A stretch of 64,000 nucleotides of DNA. It comes from G965276765 sp965276825 (GTDB lineage: Bacteria > Actinomycetota > Acidimicrobiia > Acidimicrobiales > Palsa-688). Every line of letters begins with the position of its first letter. Position 1 is the stretch's first letter. The stretch lies in contig OZ255630.1 of assembly GCA_965276825.1 (NCBI GenBank), positions 744,001 to 808,000 on the forward strand, written 5' to 3'. A program made the position numbers and the translations under genes. Under the pieces are notes generated by a model. It had not been told where the DNA came from and ran no database searches. It saw only the letters and a list, made by a program, of their open reading frames with translations. This document shows, piece after piece, positions 8,598 to 17,502 of the stretch.

Positions 8598-10033
8598 CGG
8601 CCTGCCGCCCGCGTCGCCGTGACCGCGCCGTAGGTCGTCACGCCGTCCGTGTCGCGCACGACGAGCCCCGCCAGACGCTCGGGCATGGAGCCCTGCATCT
8701 TGCTGCGCTTGGCCGACGTGCGCGGCACGGCGTCGACCAGGACGTACAGCCGCGGCCTCTTCCAGCGCTCCAGCTTGTCCAGGCAGTGCACGTCGAGCAT
8801 GTCGCGGGCCTCCCTTTCTGTGATCCCCGGGCGCATCTGGACGAAGGCCGCCGGCACGTCGCCGAACCGGTCGTGGGCGACACCCACGCAGGCGGCGTCG
8901 ATGACGTCGGCGTGCTGGAGGAGGACGCCGTCGACCTCGAGGAGGGACAACTTCTCGCCTCCGGGGTTGATGATGTCGTCGGTGCGGCCCCGGATGTAAT
9001 GCCAGCCCTCCGGGTCCCGGTAGGCGACGTCGCGGGTGTGGAGGTAGCCGTCTGCGTCGAACGCCTCGGCCGTGCGCTGCGGATCGTTCAGGTAGCCAGG
9101 GGTGACCACGTCCCCTTTGATGCAGACGTCGCCCTCGACGTCATTGTCGAGCAGTGCCTGGCCGGAAACCGGGTCCTTGAGCACGACGTCGCAGAAGCCT
9201 CGGACCGGCTTGCCCGAGGACCCCTCGGGGACATCGAGCTCTTCGCCGTAGCAGAGCGAAGGGCCCAGCACGCAGACCGGCATGGCCTCGGTGAGGCCGT
9301 ACATGTTGCCGACCTGGGCTCCCTTGGAGAGCAGGGCGTCGCGGATGTCGGGCGGGACCGGCTCACCGGCGACGTAGGTCCGAAGGCCGTGCAGGTCGAG
9401 GTCGGGCCAACGCGGGTGGCGCATGAGGTCTCGCATCATGGTGGGGATGATCCAATACATCCAGTTGGGTCGGTGCTCGACGAGGACGTCGACGACGCGG
9501 TCGACCTGCCAGCCGTTGGTCGAGATGATCGTCCCGCCAGCCATGACCATCCGGATCGAGTCGCGGATCCCGCCGCTGTGGTACATCCCCACCAGCGAGA
9601 GGTTCTTGGACCTGCTGTTCACCCCGCCGAGGAAGATGGCGCCCAAGGCCGAGTTGGCGAGGGTCCCGTGGGTGAAGACGACCGCCTTGGAAGCCCCCGA
9701 CGTGCCGGACGTGAAGTTGACCGCAGCCACGTCTCCTGCGGCGCGGTCGACGATCCGGAACTCGCTCGGCGCGGCGGCCTTCAGGGCGGAAAGGTCGTGG
9801 AAGCCGCTGCCCGCCGCCCCCGACGTGACGAGGACGGCCTCGATGCCCGGCTGCTCGGCGAGCACCGCCCCGAGCTCGAGGTACTCGGGGGAGATCACCG
9901 CCAGGCGGGCCCCGCACCGCCGGACGTCGTCGACCAGCTTGGCGGTGTGCAGCTTGCAGTTGAGCCCGCTGAAGGCCCCGCCGAGACGGAGAGCGGCGTA
10001 GAGGGTCGCCACGTGGCTGTGGTCGTCGGGCAT
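8594..10033 (-). CDS. Acyl-CoA synthetase (AMP-binding), probably N-terminally truncated
   Basis: 479 aa from the ATG at 10033, the first Met in the recognisable part. Family features are present: VNFTSGTSGASKAVVFTHG (A3 motif), MYGLTEAMP (A5 region), YLHTRDVAYRDPEGWHYIRG (A7), NPGGEKLSLLEVD (A8). The protein joins the family only at about the point where VATLYAALRLGG occurs. The roughly 50 residues that normally come before are absent, and the open frame upstream to 10444 has no family resemblance. There is no Shine-Dalgarno sequence before 10033. It is either truncated by deletion or disrupted upstream. Coupled to the nitronate monooxygenase gene. Confidence 0.75.
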   Translation of the reverse strand: MPDDHSHVATLYAALRLGGAFSGLNCKLHTAKLVDDVRRCGARLAVISPEYLELGAVLAEQPGIEAVLVTSGAAGSGFHDLSALKAAAPSEFRIVDRAAGDVAAVNFTSGTSGASKAVVFTHGTLANSALGAIFLGGVNSRSKNLSLVGMYHSGGIRDSIRMVMAGGTIISTNGWQVDRVVDVLVEHRPNWMYWIIPTMMRDLMRHPRWPDLDLHGLRTYVAGEPVPPDIRDALLSKGAQVGNMYGLTEAMPVCVLGPSLCYGEELDVPEGSSGKPVRGFCDVVLKDPVSGQALLDNDVEGDVCIKGDVVTPGYLNDPQRTAEAFDADGYLHTRDVAYRDPEGWHYIRGRTDDIINPGGEKLSLLEVDGVLLQHADVIDAACVGVAHDRFGDVPAAFVQMRPGITEREARDMLDVHCLDKLERWKRPRLYVLVDAVPRTSAKRSKMQGSMPERLAGLVVRDTDGVTTYGAVTATRAAGR

Positions 10034-10380
10034 GGCAGAGACGACGACGTACGCTAGAGCAGCCCGAGCGGAGGGAAAGGTCGTCCCCGTGGGCGCTGGC
10101 AACAACAGCCATGACAGGGGCCACGCTCCTGGAGGGGAAGGGGGGCATCCTTGACAGCCGGACGAACCCACCGTTAGGTTGGTGGTGAACCCGTACTCAC
10201 TAAGCCGTATGGCCGTGGTACGCCGTGATCTCCGGGGGCTGTGACCATGACGATGTGCTTCAAGACCCCGTCGGCGGAATTCCCTGATCCGGCGACTATT
10301 CCTGTCCTCGACGGGGCGAAGTGGGTGGTCGCAGCCGGCAGGGCTGCGGCGAGCGAGTGACGGGGGCCGGAGCGACACCG
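10034..10380. other. Intergenic region with promoter-like elements and possible lost 5' end of the acyl-CoA synthetase
   Basis: 347 bp between divergent genes. On the plus strand TTGACA (10151-10156) is followed 17-18 bp later by TTAGGT/TAGGTT (10174-10180), a plausible sigma-70-type promoter for the CoA-transferase at 10381. The minus strand probably once encoded the missing N-terminus of the synthetase, but I find no recognisable residues there. Nothing else stands out. Confidence 0.4.
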
Positions 10381-11586
10381 GTGGAAGCCGAGGGCGGGCG
10401 GCGTCGACCGCTCCAAGGCGTTCGCGTCCTCGACATCTCAACAATCATCGCTGCGCCGCTCGCCGCCATGGTGCTCGGCGACTACGGCGCCGAGGTCATC
10501 AAGGTCGAGCACCCGAGGGGCGGCGACCCGGCCCGCACCCATGGCGACGGCCGCGACGGCACCCCGCTGTGGTGGCTGATGCTCGGGCGCAACAAGAAGA
10601 GCGTGACGCTCTACCTCGGCGCGCCCGAGGGGCAGGCCGCGTTTCGGGCCCTGGCGGCCACGGCCGACGTCATCATCGAGAACTTCCGTCCCGGGACGAT
10701 GGAACGCTGGGGGCTCGGTTACGACGAGCTGTCCGCCGACAACCCCGGCCTCGTGATCGCCCACGTGAGCGGCTTCGGGCGCACCGGCCCGCTGTCCCGG
10801 GAGGCCGGCTTCGGGACCATGGGCGAGGTTATGTCGGGGTTCGCCTTCCGCAACGGTTCCCCCGAGAACCCGCCGACCCTTCCCCCCTTCGGTCTGGCCG
10901 ACGGCGTCACCGGCATCTCGCTCGCCTTCGCCGTCGCGACTGCTCTCCACGAACGCCACGCCAGCGGGCGGGGCCAGGAGATCGACCTGGCCATAATCGA
11001 GCCGCTCCTCACCCTGCTCGAACCGCAGCTCGTCACCCAGGACCAGCTGGGCAAGACCTTGCAGCGCACCGGCAACCAGGCCGACATGAACGCCCCGCGC
11101 GGCTTGTACCGGACCGCCGACGATCAGTGGATCGCCGTGTCGGCCAGCACCGTGTCCACCGCCGGGCCGCTGATGCAGCTCGTCGGCCGCCCCGACCTCG
11201 TCGACGCCGCCTGGTTCATCTCAGCGAGCGGCCGGCGGGCGCACAGCGAGGAGCTCGACGTCGCCATCATCCCGTGGTTTCGCTCGCTGCCAGCGCGCGA
11301 GGCCGTGGCCACCTGCCGGGCCGCGGGCGTGCCCGTCTCGCCCGTGTACTCGGCCGCCGAGATCCTGGAGGACCCGCAGTACGAAGCCATCGGCAGCATC
11401 GGCTCGTTCGAAGACGAGCGGTTGGGGACGGTCCGCATGCCCAACGTGTTGTTCCGTCTCTCCGAGACTCCCGGCCGAGTCGACTGGTTGGGCCCTGAGC
11501 TCGGGGCCCACACCGACGAGGTCCTCGCCTCCATCGGGATGGATCCCGACACGATCCGGAAGCTGCGGGCCGATGGCGTCGTCTGA
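10381..11586 (+). CDS. CaiB/BaiF (class III) CoA-transferase
   Basis: 401 aa from the GTG at 10381, which has GGAG about 9 nt upstream; GTGs at 10321 and 10357 are in-frame alternatives. The family N-terminus (LQGVRVLDISTIIAAPLAA, then GAEVIKVEHPRGGDP) is intact. The predicted catalytic Asp is residue 174 in GLADGVTGIS. It is first of three consecutive CoA-transferase genes and overlaps the next by 14 bp. Unlike the next two it has no sign of frameshift. Confidence 0.88.
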   Translation: MEAEGGRRRPLQGVRVLDISTIIAAPLAAMVLGDYGAEVIKVEHPRGGDPARTHGDGRDGTPLWWLMLGRNKKSVTLYLGAPEGQAAFRALAATADVIIENFRPGTMERWGLGYDELSADNPGLVIAHVSGFGRTGPLSREAGFGTMGEVMSGFAFRNGSPENPPTLPPFGLADGVTGISLAFAVATALHERHASGRGQEIDLAIIEPLLTLLEPQLVTQDQLGKTLQRTGNQADMNAPRGLYRTADDQWIAVSASTVSTAGPLMQLVGRPDLVDAAWFISASGRRAHSEELDVAIIPWFRSLPAREAVATCRAAGVPVSPVYSAAEILEDPQYEAIGSIGSFEDERLGTVRMPNVLFRLSETPGRVDWLGPELGAHTDEVLASIGMDPDTIRKLRADGVV

Positions 11587-12795
11587 TCCCGCCGGCCCGC
11601 AGGGACCGTTGCTCGGGCTCACGGTGCTCGAGCTGCCCGCCGGCCGCGCCGGCACCTTTGCCGGCACCCTCCTCGCCGACCTCGGCGCCGACGTCATCAA
11701 GGTCGAGCCGACGACGTCGAGCGTCACCCGGACACTGCCGGCCTCCGAGGACGTCCACCGCCTCGCGCTGGACCGGAGCAAGCGGTCTCTGCGCCTCGAC
11801 CTCGACCACCCCCGGTCGCGGGAGGTCCTCGGCCGCCTGGTGGGGCGCGCTGACGTCCTCGTCGACGAGGCCGACGCCGCCACCCTCACCGCCCTCGGTC
11901 TCGACGAGCCGGCGCTGCGGGCGGCCAACCCGGACCTGGTCCACTGCACCGTGACCGGCACAGGGAACGGCGCTTCGCTGTCGGCCCCCGACGCCGTGAT
12001 CCAGGCGCTCTCCGGCTGCGTGGACCTCACCGGTCACGCTGGGGGAGCGCCTTACTGATGGGCATCCCCCTCTGCGACCTGGGCGCCGCCGTGTACGCCG
12101 TGATCGGCGTCCTCGGGGAGGTGCTCGGCCGTCGCCGGGCCACGCCGGCCGGCCGGGTCGAGGTCGCCAAGCTCGACGTGGCGGTAGCCCTGCTCAGCTA
12201 CATGGGCGTCGGCTATTTCGCCGACGGCGAGTCACCCACACGCGTCGGCACCGGCCACTCGACGATCTTTCCGTACAACTCCTTCATGGCCGCCGACGGT
12301 GAAGTCGTCGTGGCCCCCTTCACCCAGCGGTTCTGGCGTAAGTTCTGCACCGCCATCGGACGCGAGGACCTCACCCGGGTCGACTCCTACGAGGACTTCG
12401 CCAGCAGGCTGCGGACCAAGGATGAGCTGCTGGCCATCCTCGAGCCGGTGCTTCGGCAACGGACCGTCGCCGAGTGGATCGAGGTCTTCCGCCTGGTCGA
12501 CGTGCCGGCCGGTCCTGTCCTCGACGTCGGGGGCGCCCTCGAGCTGGACCAGACCGTGCAACGAGGCCTGATCCACGACATGGCGCTGGCCGACGGGAGC
12601 TCGGAGCGCACGGTCGGCTCTCCGTTCCGGTTCCTCCGCTCCGACGGCCACCGCCTACGTGCCGGTCCCGCGTCGTCCCCCCTTCGCCGGGGAGGACACC
12701 GAGCTCGTTCTGGGGGCCGCCGGATACCTCCCCGACGAGACGGTGAACCTCGGCCTGGCCGGGGTCGTGGTTTCGGGACGGGACCGGACCGCTAG
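11573..12795 (+). pseudogene. Class III CoA-transferase broken by two or three frameshifts
   Basis: The first frame (11573-12058) encodes the N-terminal half, ending ALSGCVDLTGHAGGAPY then TGA. The second frame starts on the overlapping ATG (TGATG, 12056-12060) and continues the same protein with MGIPLCDLG, whose Asp is the expected catalytic residue. One missing base before 12056 (TAC-CTG-ATG) would restore Pro-Tyr-Leu-Met-Gly-Ile. Near 12649 the family sequence moves to a third frame (AYVPVPRRPPF, then GEDTELVLG) by one extra base. A further shift near 12770 would be needed to end at the TAG at 12793-12795. Translational coupling of two half proteins is possible for the first break, but the second break argues for decay or sequencing error. 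Confidence 0.75.
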
Positions 12796-13997
12796 TGGCC
12801 CGGCCTCTCGACGGCGTGCGCGTCCTCGACCTTACGCGGATGTTCGCCGGCGTGTGCCACCGAAGTGCTGTCCGACCTCGGGGCCGGCGTGGTGAAGGGG
12901 GAGGAGCCCCGCATCGGAGATCCCACCCGCCGCAACCTTCCCTTCTGGGGCGGCGAGAGCGCCTATTACATGTCGCTCAACCGGGCAAACGCAGCATGAC
13001 CCTCGACTTCAAGAGCGACCGCGGCCGCCAGCTCGCCGTCGAGCTGGCCGCCGGCTCCGACGTGATCGTGGAGAACTACCGCCTCGGGGGGATGGCCCGG
13101 CTCGGCCTCGACTACCCGACCCTCAGTGCCACGCACCCCGGCCTCGTCTTCTGCTCCCTCTCCGGGTTCGGCGCCACCGGCCCGCTGCGCTCCAAGATCT
13201 CCTTCGATCTGGTCAATCAGGCCATGTCCGGCATGATCAACCTGACCGGCGACCCCGATGACCGCCCGGCCCGCATCGGCGTACCCGTCGGCGACATGGC
13301 CGGCGGCCTGTTCGTCGCCATGGCCGCGCTGGCCGCACTGGTCGAACGGGACCGGACCGGCCACGGCAGCTGGATCGACATGTCCCTCCACGACGTGCTC
13401 ATCGGCCTGCTCACCAGCCGAGGCCAGGAGTACCTCTCGACCGGCGTGTCGCCCACCCGGACAGGCAACCGGGACCCCGACGGCGCCCCGCGAGGCGGCT
13501 ATGAGGCCGCCGACGGCTGGCTAGTCGTGGACGTCACCACCGACGATGCATGGCGGACGCTGGCCGAGGTGCTGGGCGAGCCCTCGCTCGTGAGCGATCC
13601 GCGCTTCGTCGATGCCACGGGGAGGAAACGCCACCACGCCGCCCTCGAGGCGGTGCTGCGAGCCCGGTTCCGTGCTCGACCGGTGGCGGAGGTGGTCTCC
13701 GCACTGGTCAATGCCGGTGTGTCCGCCGCGGCCGTCAACGCCTTGGACACGGCGCTGGACTCGCCGCTCCTGCGCGACCGCCACATCATCTTCTCCGCCG
13801 AGCACCCGACGGTCGGGATCATGGACAACCTGGCCTCGCCGATCGTCGTCGACGGAGCGCGCGCCGGCGTCGGCACCGTCTCGCCGGTCCTGGGCGCCGA
13901 CACGGCGTCGATCCTGTGCGAGCTCGGCTACGACGACGGTGACCTCGAGGAGCTCGCCGCCGAAGGAGTGATCCGTGCCGACACCCCGACCGACTGA
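12795..13997 (+). CDS. CaiB/BaiF (class III) CoA-transferase with an internal out-of-frame stretch
   Basis: 400-aa frame, third CoA-transferase in the array. Residues 1-19 and from about 60 onward are normal family sequence, including RIGVPVGDMAGG with the predicted catalytic Asp. Between about 12852 and 12972 the correct family sequence lies in the next frame, where it reads CATEVLSDLGAGVVK and then GGESAYYMSLNR. Two compensating indels therefore leave the reading frame open but scramble about 40 residues of the CoA-binding half. The usual VVKVE is VVKGE in the shifted frame. As written, the protein is unlikely to be active. Sequencing error is a real alternative. Confidence 0.7.
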   Translation: MARPLDGVRVLDLTRMFAGVCHRSAVRPRGRRGEGGGAPHRRSHPPQPSLLGRRERLLHVAQPGKRSMTLDFKSDRGRQLAVELAAGSDVIVENYRLGGMARLGLDYPTLSATHPGLVFCSLSGFGATGPLRSKISFDLVNQAMSGMINLTGDPDDRPARIGVPVGDMAGGLFVAMAALAALVERDRTGHGSWIDMSLHDVLIGLLTSRGQEYLSTGVSPTRTGNRDPDGAPRGGYEAADGWLVVDVTTDDAWRTLAEVLGEPSLVSDPRFVDATGRKRHHAALEAVLRARFRARPVAEVVSALVNAGVSAAAVNALDTALDSPLLRDRHIIFSAEHPTVGIMDNLASPIVVDGARAGVGTVSPVLGADTASILCELGYDDGDLEELAAEGVIRADTPTD

Positions 13998-14021
13998 GCC
14001 CGATGCGCCAAGGCGGACGCC

Positions 14022-14852
14022 GTGGAACTGAAAGTCACCCGTTACGACCTCGACGACGCTGGTGTGGCCACCGTGTACCTGGACCGGCCCGACCGTCACA
14101 ACTCGTGGACTGCCCGGATGCACGCCGAGTACCGCTGGATCATGGCCCAGCTGGAGGCCGACCCGGCCGTGCGGGTGGCGGTCCTCACCGGGGCCGGGAA
14201 TGTGTTCTGTGTCGGGGCCGACTCTGAAGCCCTGTCCGGCTACGTCAGCGCTGACGGCTTCGACCCGGGGCTGCCCACCGAGGCCGCCACCCCGGGCTAC
14301 GGCGTCCGGCCCGAGTTCGACGCCGACATTGCCTGGCAGCTCGGTCTCCGCTTTCCCCTCATCTGCGCCGTCAACGGCTCGTGTGCGGGTGTGGCCATGG
14401 CCCTGGCGGCGTTCTCCGACATCCGCTTCGCCGTGCGGCGAGCCAAGGTCACGACGGCGACGCCGAAGCTGGCGATGCCGGCCGAGTACGGGCTGTCGTG
14501 GATCCTGCCGCGCCTCGTCGGGCTCACCAACGCCGCCGACATCCTCCTCAGCGGCAGGGTCCTGCTGGCCGAGGAGCTCGGCGACATGGGCTTCTTCAAC
14601 ACGGTCTTCGCCCCGGAGGACTTCCACGACGGCGTGGCGAGCTACGCGCGCATGCTGGCCGGTCTTTCGCCCGAGGCCACCAAAGTCACGAAGCGCCAAC
14701 TGTACGACGACCTCCTCGGGGCGAACCCGGCCGCCTCGGTCGAGGCGAGCAAACGACTCATCGGCGAGCTGATGGCCCATCCCGACTACGCCGAGGGGGT
14801 TCGCGCTCTCGTGGAGAAGCGTGCGCCTCGCTTCAGGCCGCGCGTCCAGTGA
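14022..14852 (+). CDS. Crotonase-family protein (enoyl-CoA hydratase-like)
   Basis: 276 aa from the GTG at 14022, with AAGGCGG a few bases upstream. The crotonase fold is clear from RPDRHNSWTARM, LTGAGNVFCVGAD, NGSCAGVAMALA and LVGLTNAADILLSGR. Neither glutamate of enoyl-CoA hydratase is conserved: the positions read TATPKLAMP and NAADILLSG. The enzyme may catalyse another crotonase reaction, such as isomerisation, C-C cleavage or thioester hydrolysis. Its stop overlaps the GTG of the thiolase-like gene. Confidence 0.85.
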   Translation: MELKVTRYDLDDAGVATVYLDRPDRHNSWTARMHAEYRWIMAQLEADPAVRVAVLTGAGNVFCVGADSEALSGYVSADGFDPGLPTEAATPGYGVRPEFDADIAWQLGLRFPLICAVNGSCAGVAMALAAFSDIRFAVRRAKVTTATPKLAMPAEYGLSWILPRLVGLTNAADILLSGRVLLAEELGDMGFFNTVFAPEDFHDGVASYARMLAGLSPEATKVTKRQLYDDLLGANPAASVEASKRLIGELMAHPDYAEGVRALVEKRAPRFRPRVQ

Positions 14853-16033
14853 GCGGCGCCGGGCTGCGGGATGCGGCCGCTATCATGGGTTTGGCCGAAA
14901 TGGCGCCGGTGCGCCACACCGGTGCCACAACGGAGTTGTCCCTAGCCGCCACCATCGGCGTGGCCGCTTTGGCCGATGCCGGCCTGCGCCCCGATCAGGT
15001 GGACGGGCTGCTCACCCATCCGATGGAGACCGCCGCTCGCCTCATACCCTCCACCCTGGGCGAGTTCATGGGCCTGCAGCTGACGTACGGGGAGAGCGTC
15101 GACCTGGGCGGTGCCACCGGCGTCGGGATGCTGTGGCGCGCTGCCGCCGCCATCGCCACCGGCATGTGCTCGGTGTGCCTGTGCATCACCGCCGTGCCCC
15201 GCCGGGCCACGGCGAGGGCGGTGGGCGGCCCGACCCGCCAGGCCGTGGACCGCTCCCCGTCCCGCGAGTTCGAGGTCCCCTACGGCAACATCGGTGCCAC
15301 CGAGGGCTACGCCATGATCGCCGCTCGCTACGAGCACGAGTACGGTCCGACCGCCATGGCCAGGGCCAAGCTGGCCGTGCAGCAACGGGAGAACGCCAGG
15401 GGCCAGCCCAAGGCGTACTTCTCCGGGATCCCTCTCTCCGAGTCCGACGTGCTGGCCTCGGAGATGATCGCCGACCCTCTGCGCAAGCTCGAGGCGGTCC
15501 TGCCCACCGGCGGCGCCGCCGCCGTCGTGGTCGGCGCCTCGGACCGGGCCGCCGGCGGCCCGCACCCGGCCGTGACGATCCTCGGGGCCGGGGAGGCCAT
15601 CACCCACAAGACGATCACGTACGCGCCGAGCCTCACCGACACCGGGATCCGGGCGTCCACCGACCGTGCCTTCGACATGGCCGGCATCGGCCGAGCGCAG
15701 ATCGGCCTGGCCTCGCTGTACGACTGCTACACCATCACCGCCCTGCTCACCCTGGAGGACGCCGGCTTCTGCGCCAAGGGCGCGGCGGCCGAGTTCATCG
15801 GGGAGCACGACCTGACGTGGCGGGGCGACTTCCCCCTCAACACTCACGGCGGTCAGTTGTCCTTCGGCCAGGCCGACGTGGCCGGAGGCATGAGCCACGT
15901 GACCGAGGCCGTCCTCCAGCTGCAGGACCGCGCCAACGGCCGGCAGGTGGAACAGCTGGAGTACGCCTTCGTCAACGGCAACGGTGGGATCATGAGCGAG
16001 CAGGCCAGCGTCATCCTCGGAGTCACGAGGTGA
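14849..16033 (+). CDS. SCP-x/Ltp2-type thiolase-like protein, possible CoA-ester aldolase subunit
   Basis: 394 aa from the GTG at 14849 (GTGA overlap with the crotonase stop). The thiolase fold is recognisable, with C-terminal motifs NTHGGQLSFGQ and FVNGNGGIMSEQASVILG. The nucleophilic Cys of biosynthetic and degradative thiolases (CASG) is replaced by GGATG (87-91), and the second Cys (CxGGG) by NGNGG. Proteins of this type paired with a DUF35 protein include the steroid side-chain aldolase Ltp2, which works with a DUF35 domain of ChsH2. A DUF35 gene overlaps its stop. A retro-aldol role is therefore more likely than thiolysis, as inference. Confidence 0.82.
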   Translation: MSGAGLRDAAAIMGLAEMAPVRHTGATTELSLAATIGVAALADAGLRPDQVDGLLTHPMETAARLIPSTLGEFMGLQLTYGESVDLGGATGVGMLWRAAAAIATGMCSVCLCITAVPRRATARAVGGPTRQAVDRSPSREFEVPYGNIGATEGYAMIAARYEHEYGPTAMARAKLAVQQRENARGQPKAYFSGIPLSESDVLASEMIADPLRKLEAVLPTGGAAAVVVGASDRAAGGPHPAVTILGAGEAITHKTITYAPSLTDTGIRASTDRAFDMAGIGRAQIGLASLYDCYTITALLTLEDAGFCAKGAAAEFIGEHDLTWRGDFPLNTHGGQLSFGQADVAGGMSHVTEAVLQLQDRANGRQVEQLEYAFVNGNGGIMSEQASVILGVTR

Positions 16034-16449
16034 GCTCTGCGCCGGTCGTCGACCGGCCCATGCCCCACCCGTCGGTTCTGTCGCAGCCGTTCTGGGACGG
16101 GTGTCGTCGCCACGAGCTCGTCCTGCAACGCTGCGCCGATTGTGCCGCGTACATCTTCTACCCGCGCGCGACTTGCCCGGCGTGCGGTTCGTCCCGGCTG
16201 GCCTGGGTGCCAGTGAGTGGCGAGGCCACGCTCTACACGTACACCGTTGCTCGACGCCCGACCCACCGGCGCCTCGCTTCCTCTGTGCCCTACGTGATAG
16301 CTGTCGTCGAGCTCGCGGAAGGGCCGCTCCTGACGTCGAACGTGGTTGGCACCCCACCCGGCGATCTCGCCATCGGGCAAGACCTCCACGTCGCTTTCGA
16401 GGACCACGACGACATCACGATCCCCGTCTTCGTGGCGGACCGGGCCTGA
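16030..16449 (+). CDS. Zn-ribbon/OB-fold DUF35 protein
   Basis: 139 aa from the GTG at 16030, which overlaps the stop of the thiolase-like gene. Residues 23-60 hold the rubredoxin-like zinc ribbon with two CxxC pairs (CADC and CPAC); the rest is an OB-fold ending near AFEDHDDITIPVF. Proteins of this family bind and complete the active site of thiolase-like partners. The gene pair is the usual arrangement. It is last of the plus-strand acyl-CoA set and converges on an LLM oxidoreductase about 80 bp away. Confidence 0.9.
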   Translation: MSSAPVVDRPMPHPSVLSQPFWDGCRRHELVLQRCADCAAYIFYPRATCPACGSSRLAWVPVSGEATLYTYTVARRPTHRRLASSVPYVIAVVELAEGPLLTSNVVGTPPGDLAIGQDLHVAFEDHDDITIPVFVADRA

Positions 16450-16527
16450 GCTCCCGAACATCGTTTGGTCCCCGTATCCCGGTAAGCCATCGGAGGGAGT
16501 GCGACGCAGCGCCCTCTGGGGAGTATC

Positions 16528-17448
16528 TCAGTGACGGTGTAACCGGTCCTCGGTGGCGCGACCGCTGTCGTACCACGCCGACGTGGTGATGAGCTCGTCG
16601 GTGACCCACCGTGCGACGTCGGCGGGGTACGGCGTCGGCAGGCCGATGACGATGTGGCCGAAGCCGGCGTCGATCGCCTGGCCGATGGCGTCCTGGGTGC
16701 TGCTGGGCTGGTCGTAGGCGACCGGCAGGTGGATCGAGCGGGTGATGGAGGCGGGGTCTCGACCGATCTCGGCGCAGTAGCGGTCGAGCAGTGCGCTGCG
16801 TTCGACGGCGTCGTCGATGTCGCCGCCGGGGATGTTCCACAGGTCGGCGTGCTGGGCGACCACCCGCAGCAGCGGGCCCGAGCGTCCGCCGATGAGGATC
16901 GGCGGGTGCGGGCGCTGGACGGGCTTGGGGTTGCCGAAGGCACCGGTGAGATCGAGGTGGGGGCCATGGAAGTCGAACGGTTGGGTCTCGGTCCACAACC
17001 TCCGGATCACGGTGCATGCTTCGGCGAGGCTCTCCACGGAATGGGTGAAGTCGTGGAAGGGCAGGCCGTGGGCCTCGTACTCGCGCCGGGCGATCGGGTG
17101 GCTGGGTCGTGAGCCTGCGCCGATGCCGAAGTCGAGCCGTCCGCCGGAGACGATGTCGACGGTTGCGGCGATCTTGGCCAGCATGGCGGGCGGTCGGAAG
17201 CGGTTGCTGGTCACGAGCAGGCCGAGGCGCAGTCGTTGGGTCTGGGCGGCGAGGGCCGAGAGCAGCGTCCAGCCTTCGTACGCCGGTCCGCTCGGGTCAC
17301 CGCCGATCGGCATGAGGTGATCGAAGAGCCAGGCATGCTCGATCTCCGGGATGGTGTCCGCTTCGAGCCAAACTCGCACGAGGTCGGAATAGTCGACGTT
17401 CATCGGGGCGGTCATGATCCCGAAACGAGGGCGGGGTGGTTGCGGCAT
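16528..17448 (-). CDS. LLM-class (luciferase-like, probably F420-dependent) oxidoreductase
   Basis: 306 aa. The N-terminal strand (FGIMTAPMNVDY), AWLFDHLMPIGGDP, RLRLGLLVTSNRFRPPAMLAK and VDIVSGGRLDFGIGAGSRP are typical of the bacterial luciferase-like fold. C-terminal PHPPILIGGRSGPLLRVVAQ is also typical. Members use F420 or FMN; F420 is common in actinobacteria but cannot be proven here. It is divergent from a TetR regulator. A good promoter (TTGACA-N17-TATGCT) with two palindromic operators lies upstream, so it is probably the main target of that repressor. Confidence 0.88.
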   Translation of the reverse strand: MPQPPRPRFGIMTAPMNVDYSDLVRVWLEADTIPEIEHAWLFDHLMPIGGDPSGPAYEGWTLLSALAAQTQRLRLGLLVTSNRFRPPAMLAKIAATVDIVSGGRLDFGIGAGSRPSHPIARREYEAHGLPFHDFTHSVESLAEACTVIRRLWTETQPFDFHGPHLDLTGAFGNPKPVQRPHPPILIGGRSGPLLRVVAQHADLWNIPGGDIDDAVERSALLDRYCAEIGRDPASITRSIHLPVAYDQPSSTQDAIGQAIDAGFGHIVIGLPTPYPADVARWVTDELITTSAWYDSGRATEDRLHRH

Positions 17449-17502
17449 GGGGTCGTTGATCCTTTTTCGTCTCGACGAGCCGGTTCTGGCAAGCTCTCCA
17501 AG

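Noticed and set aside
12056..12060. Programmed frameshift in the split CoA-transferase
   Set aside because: No slippery run is seen at the site, and further indels follow downstream.
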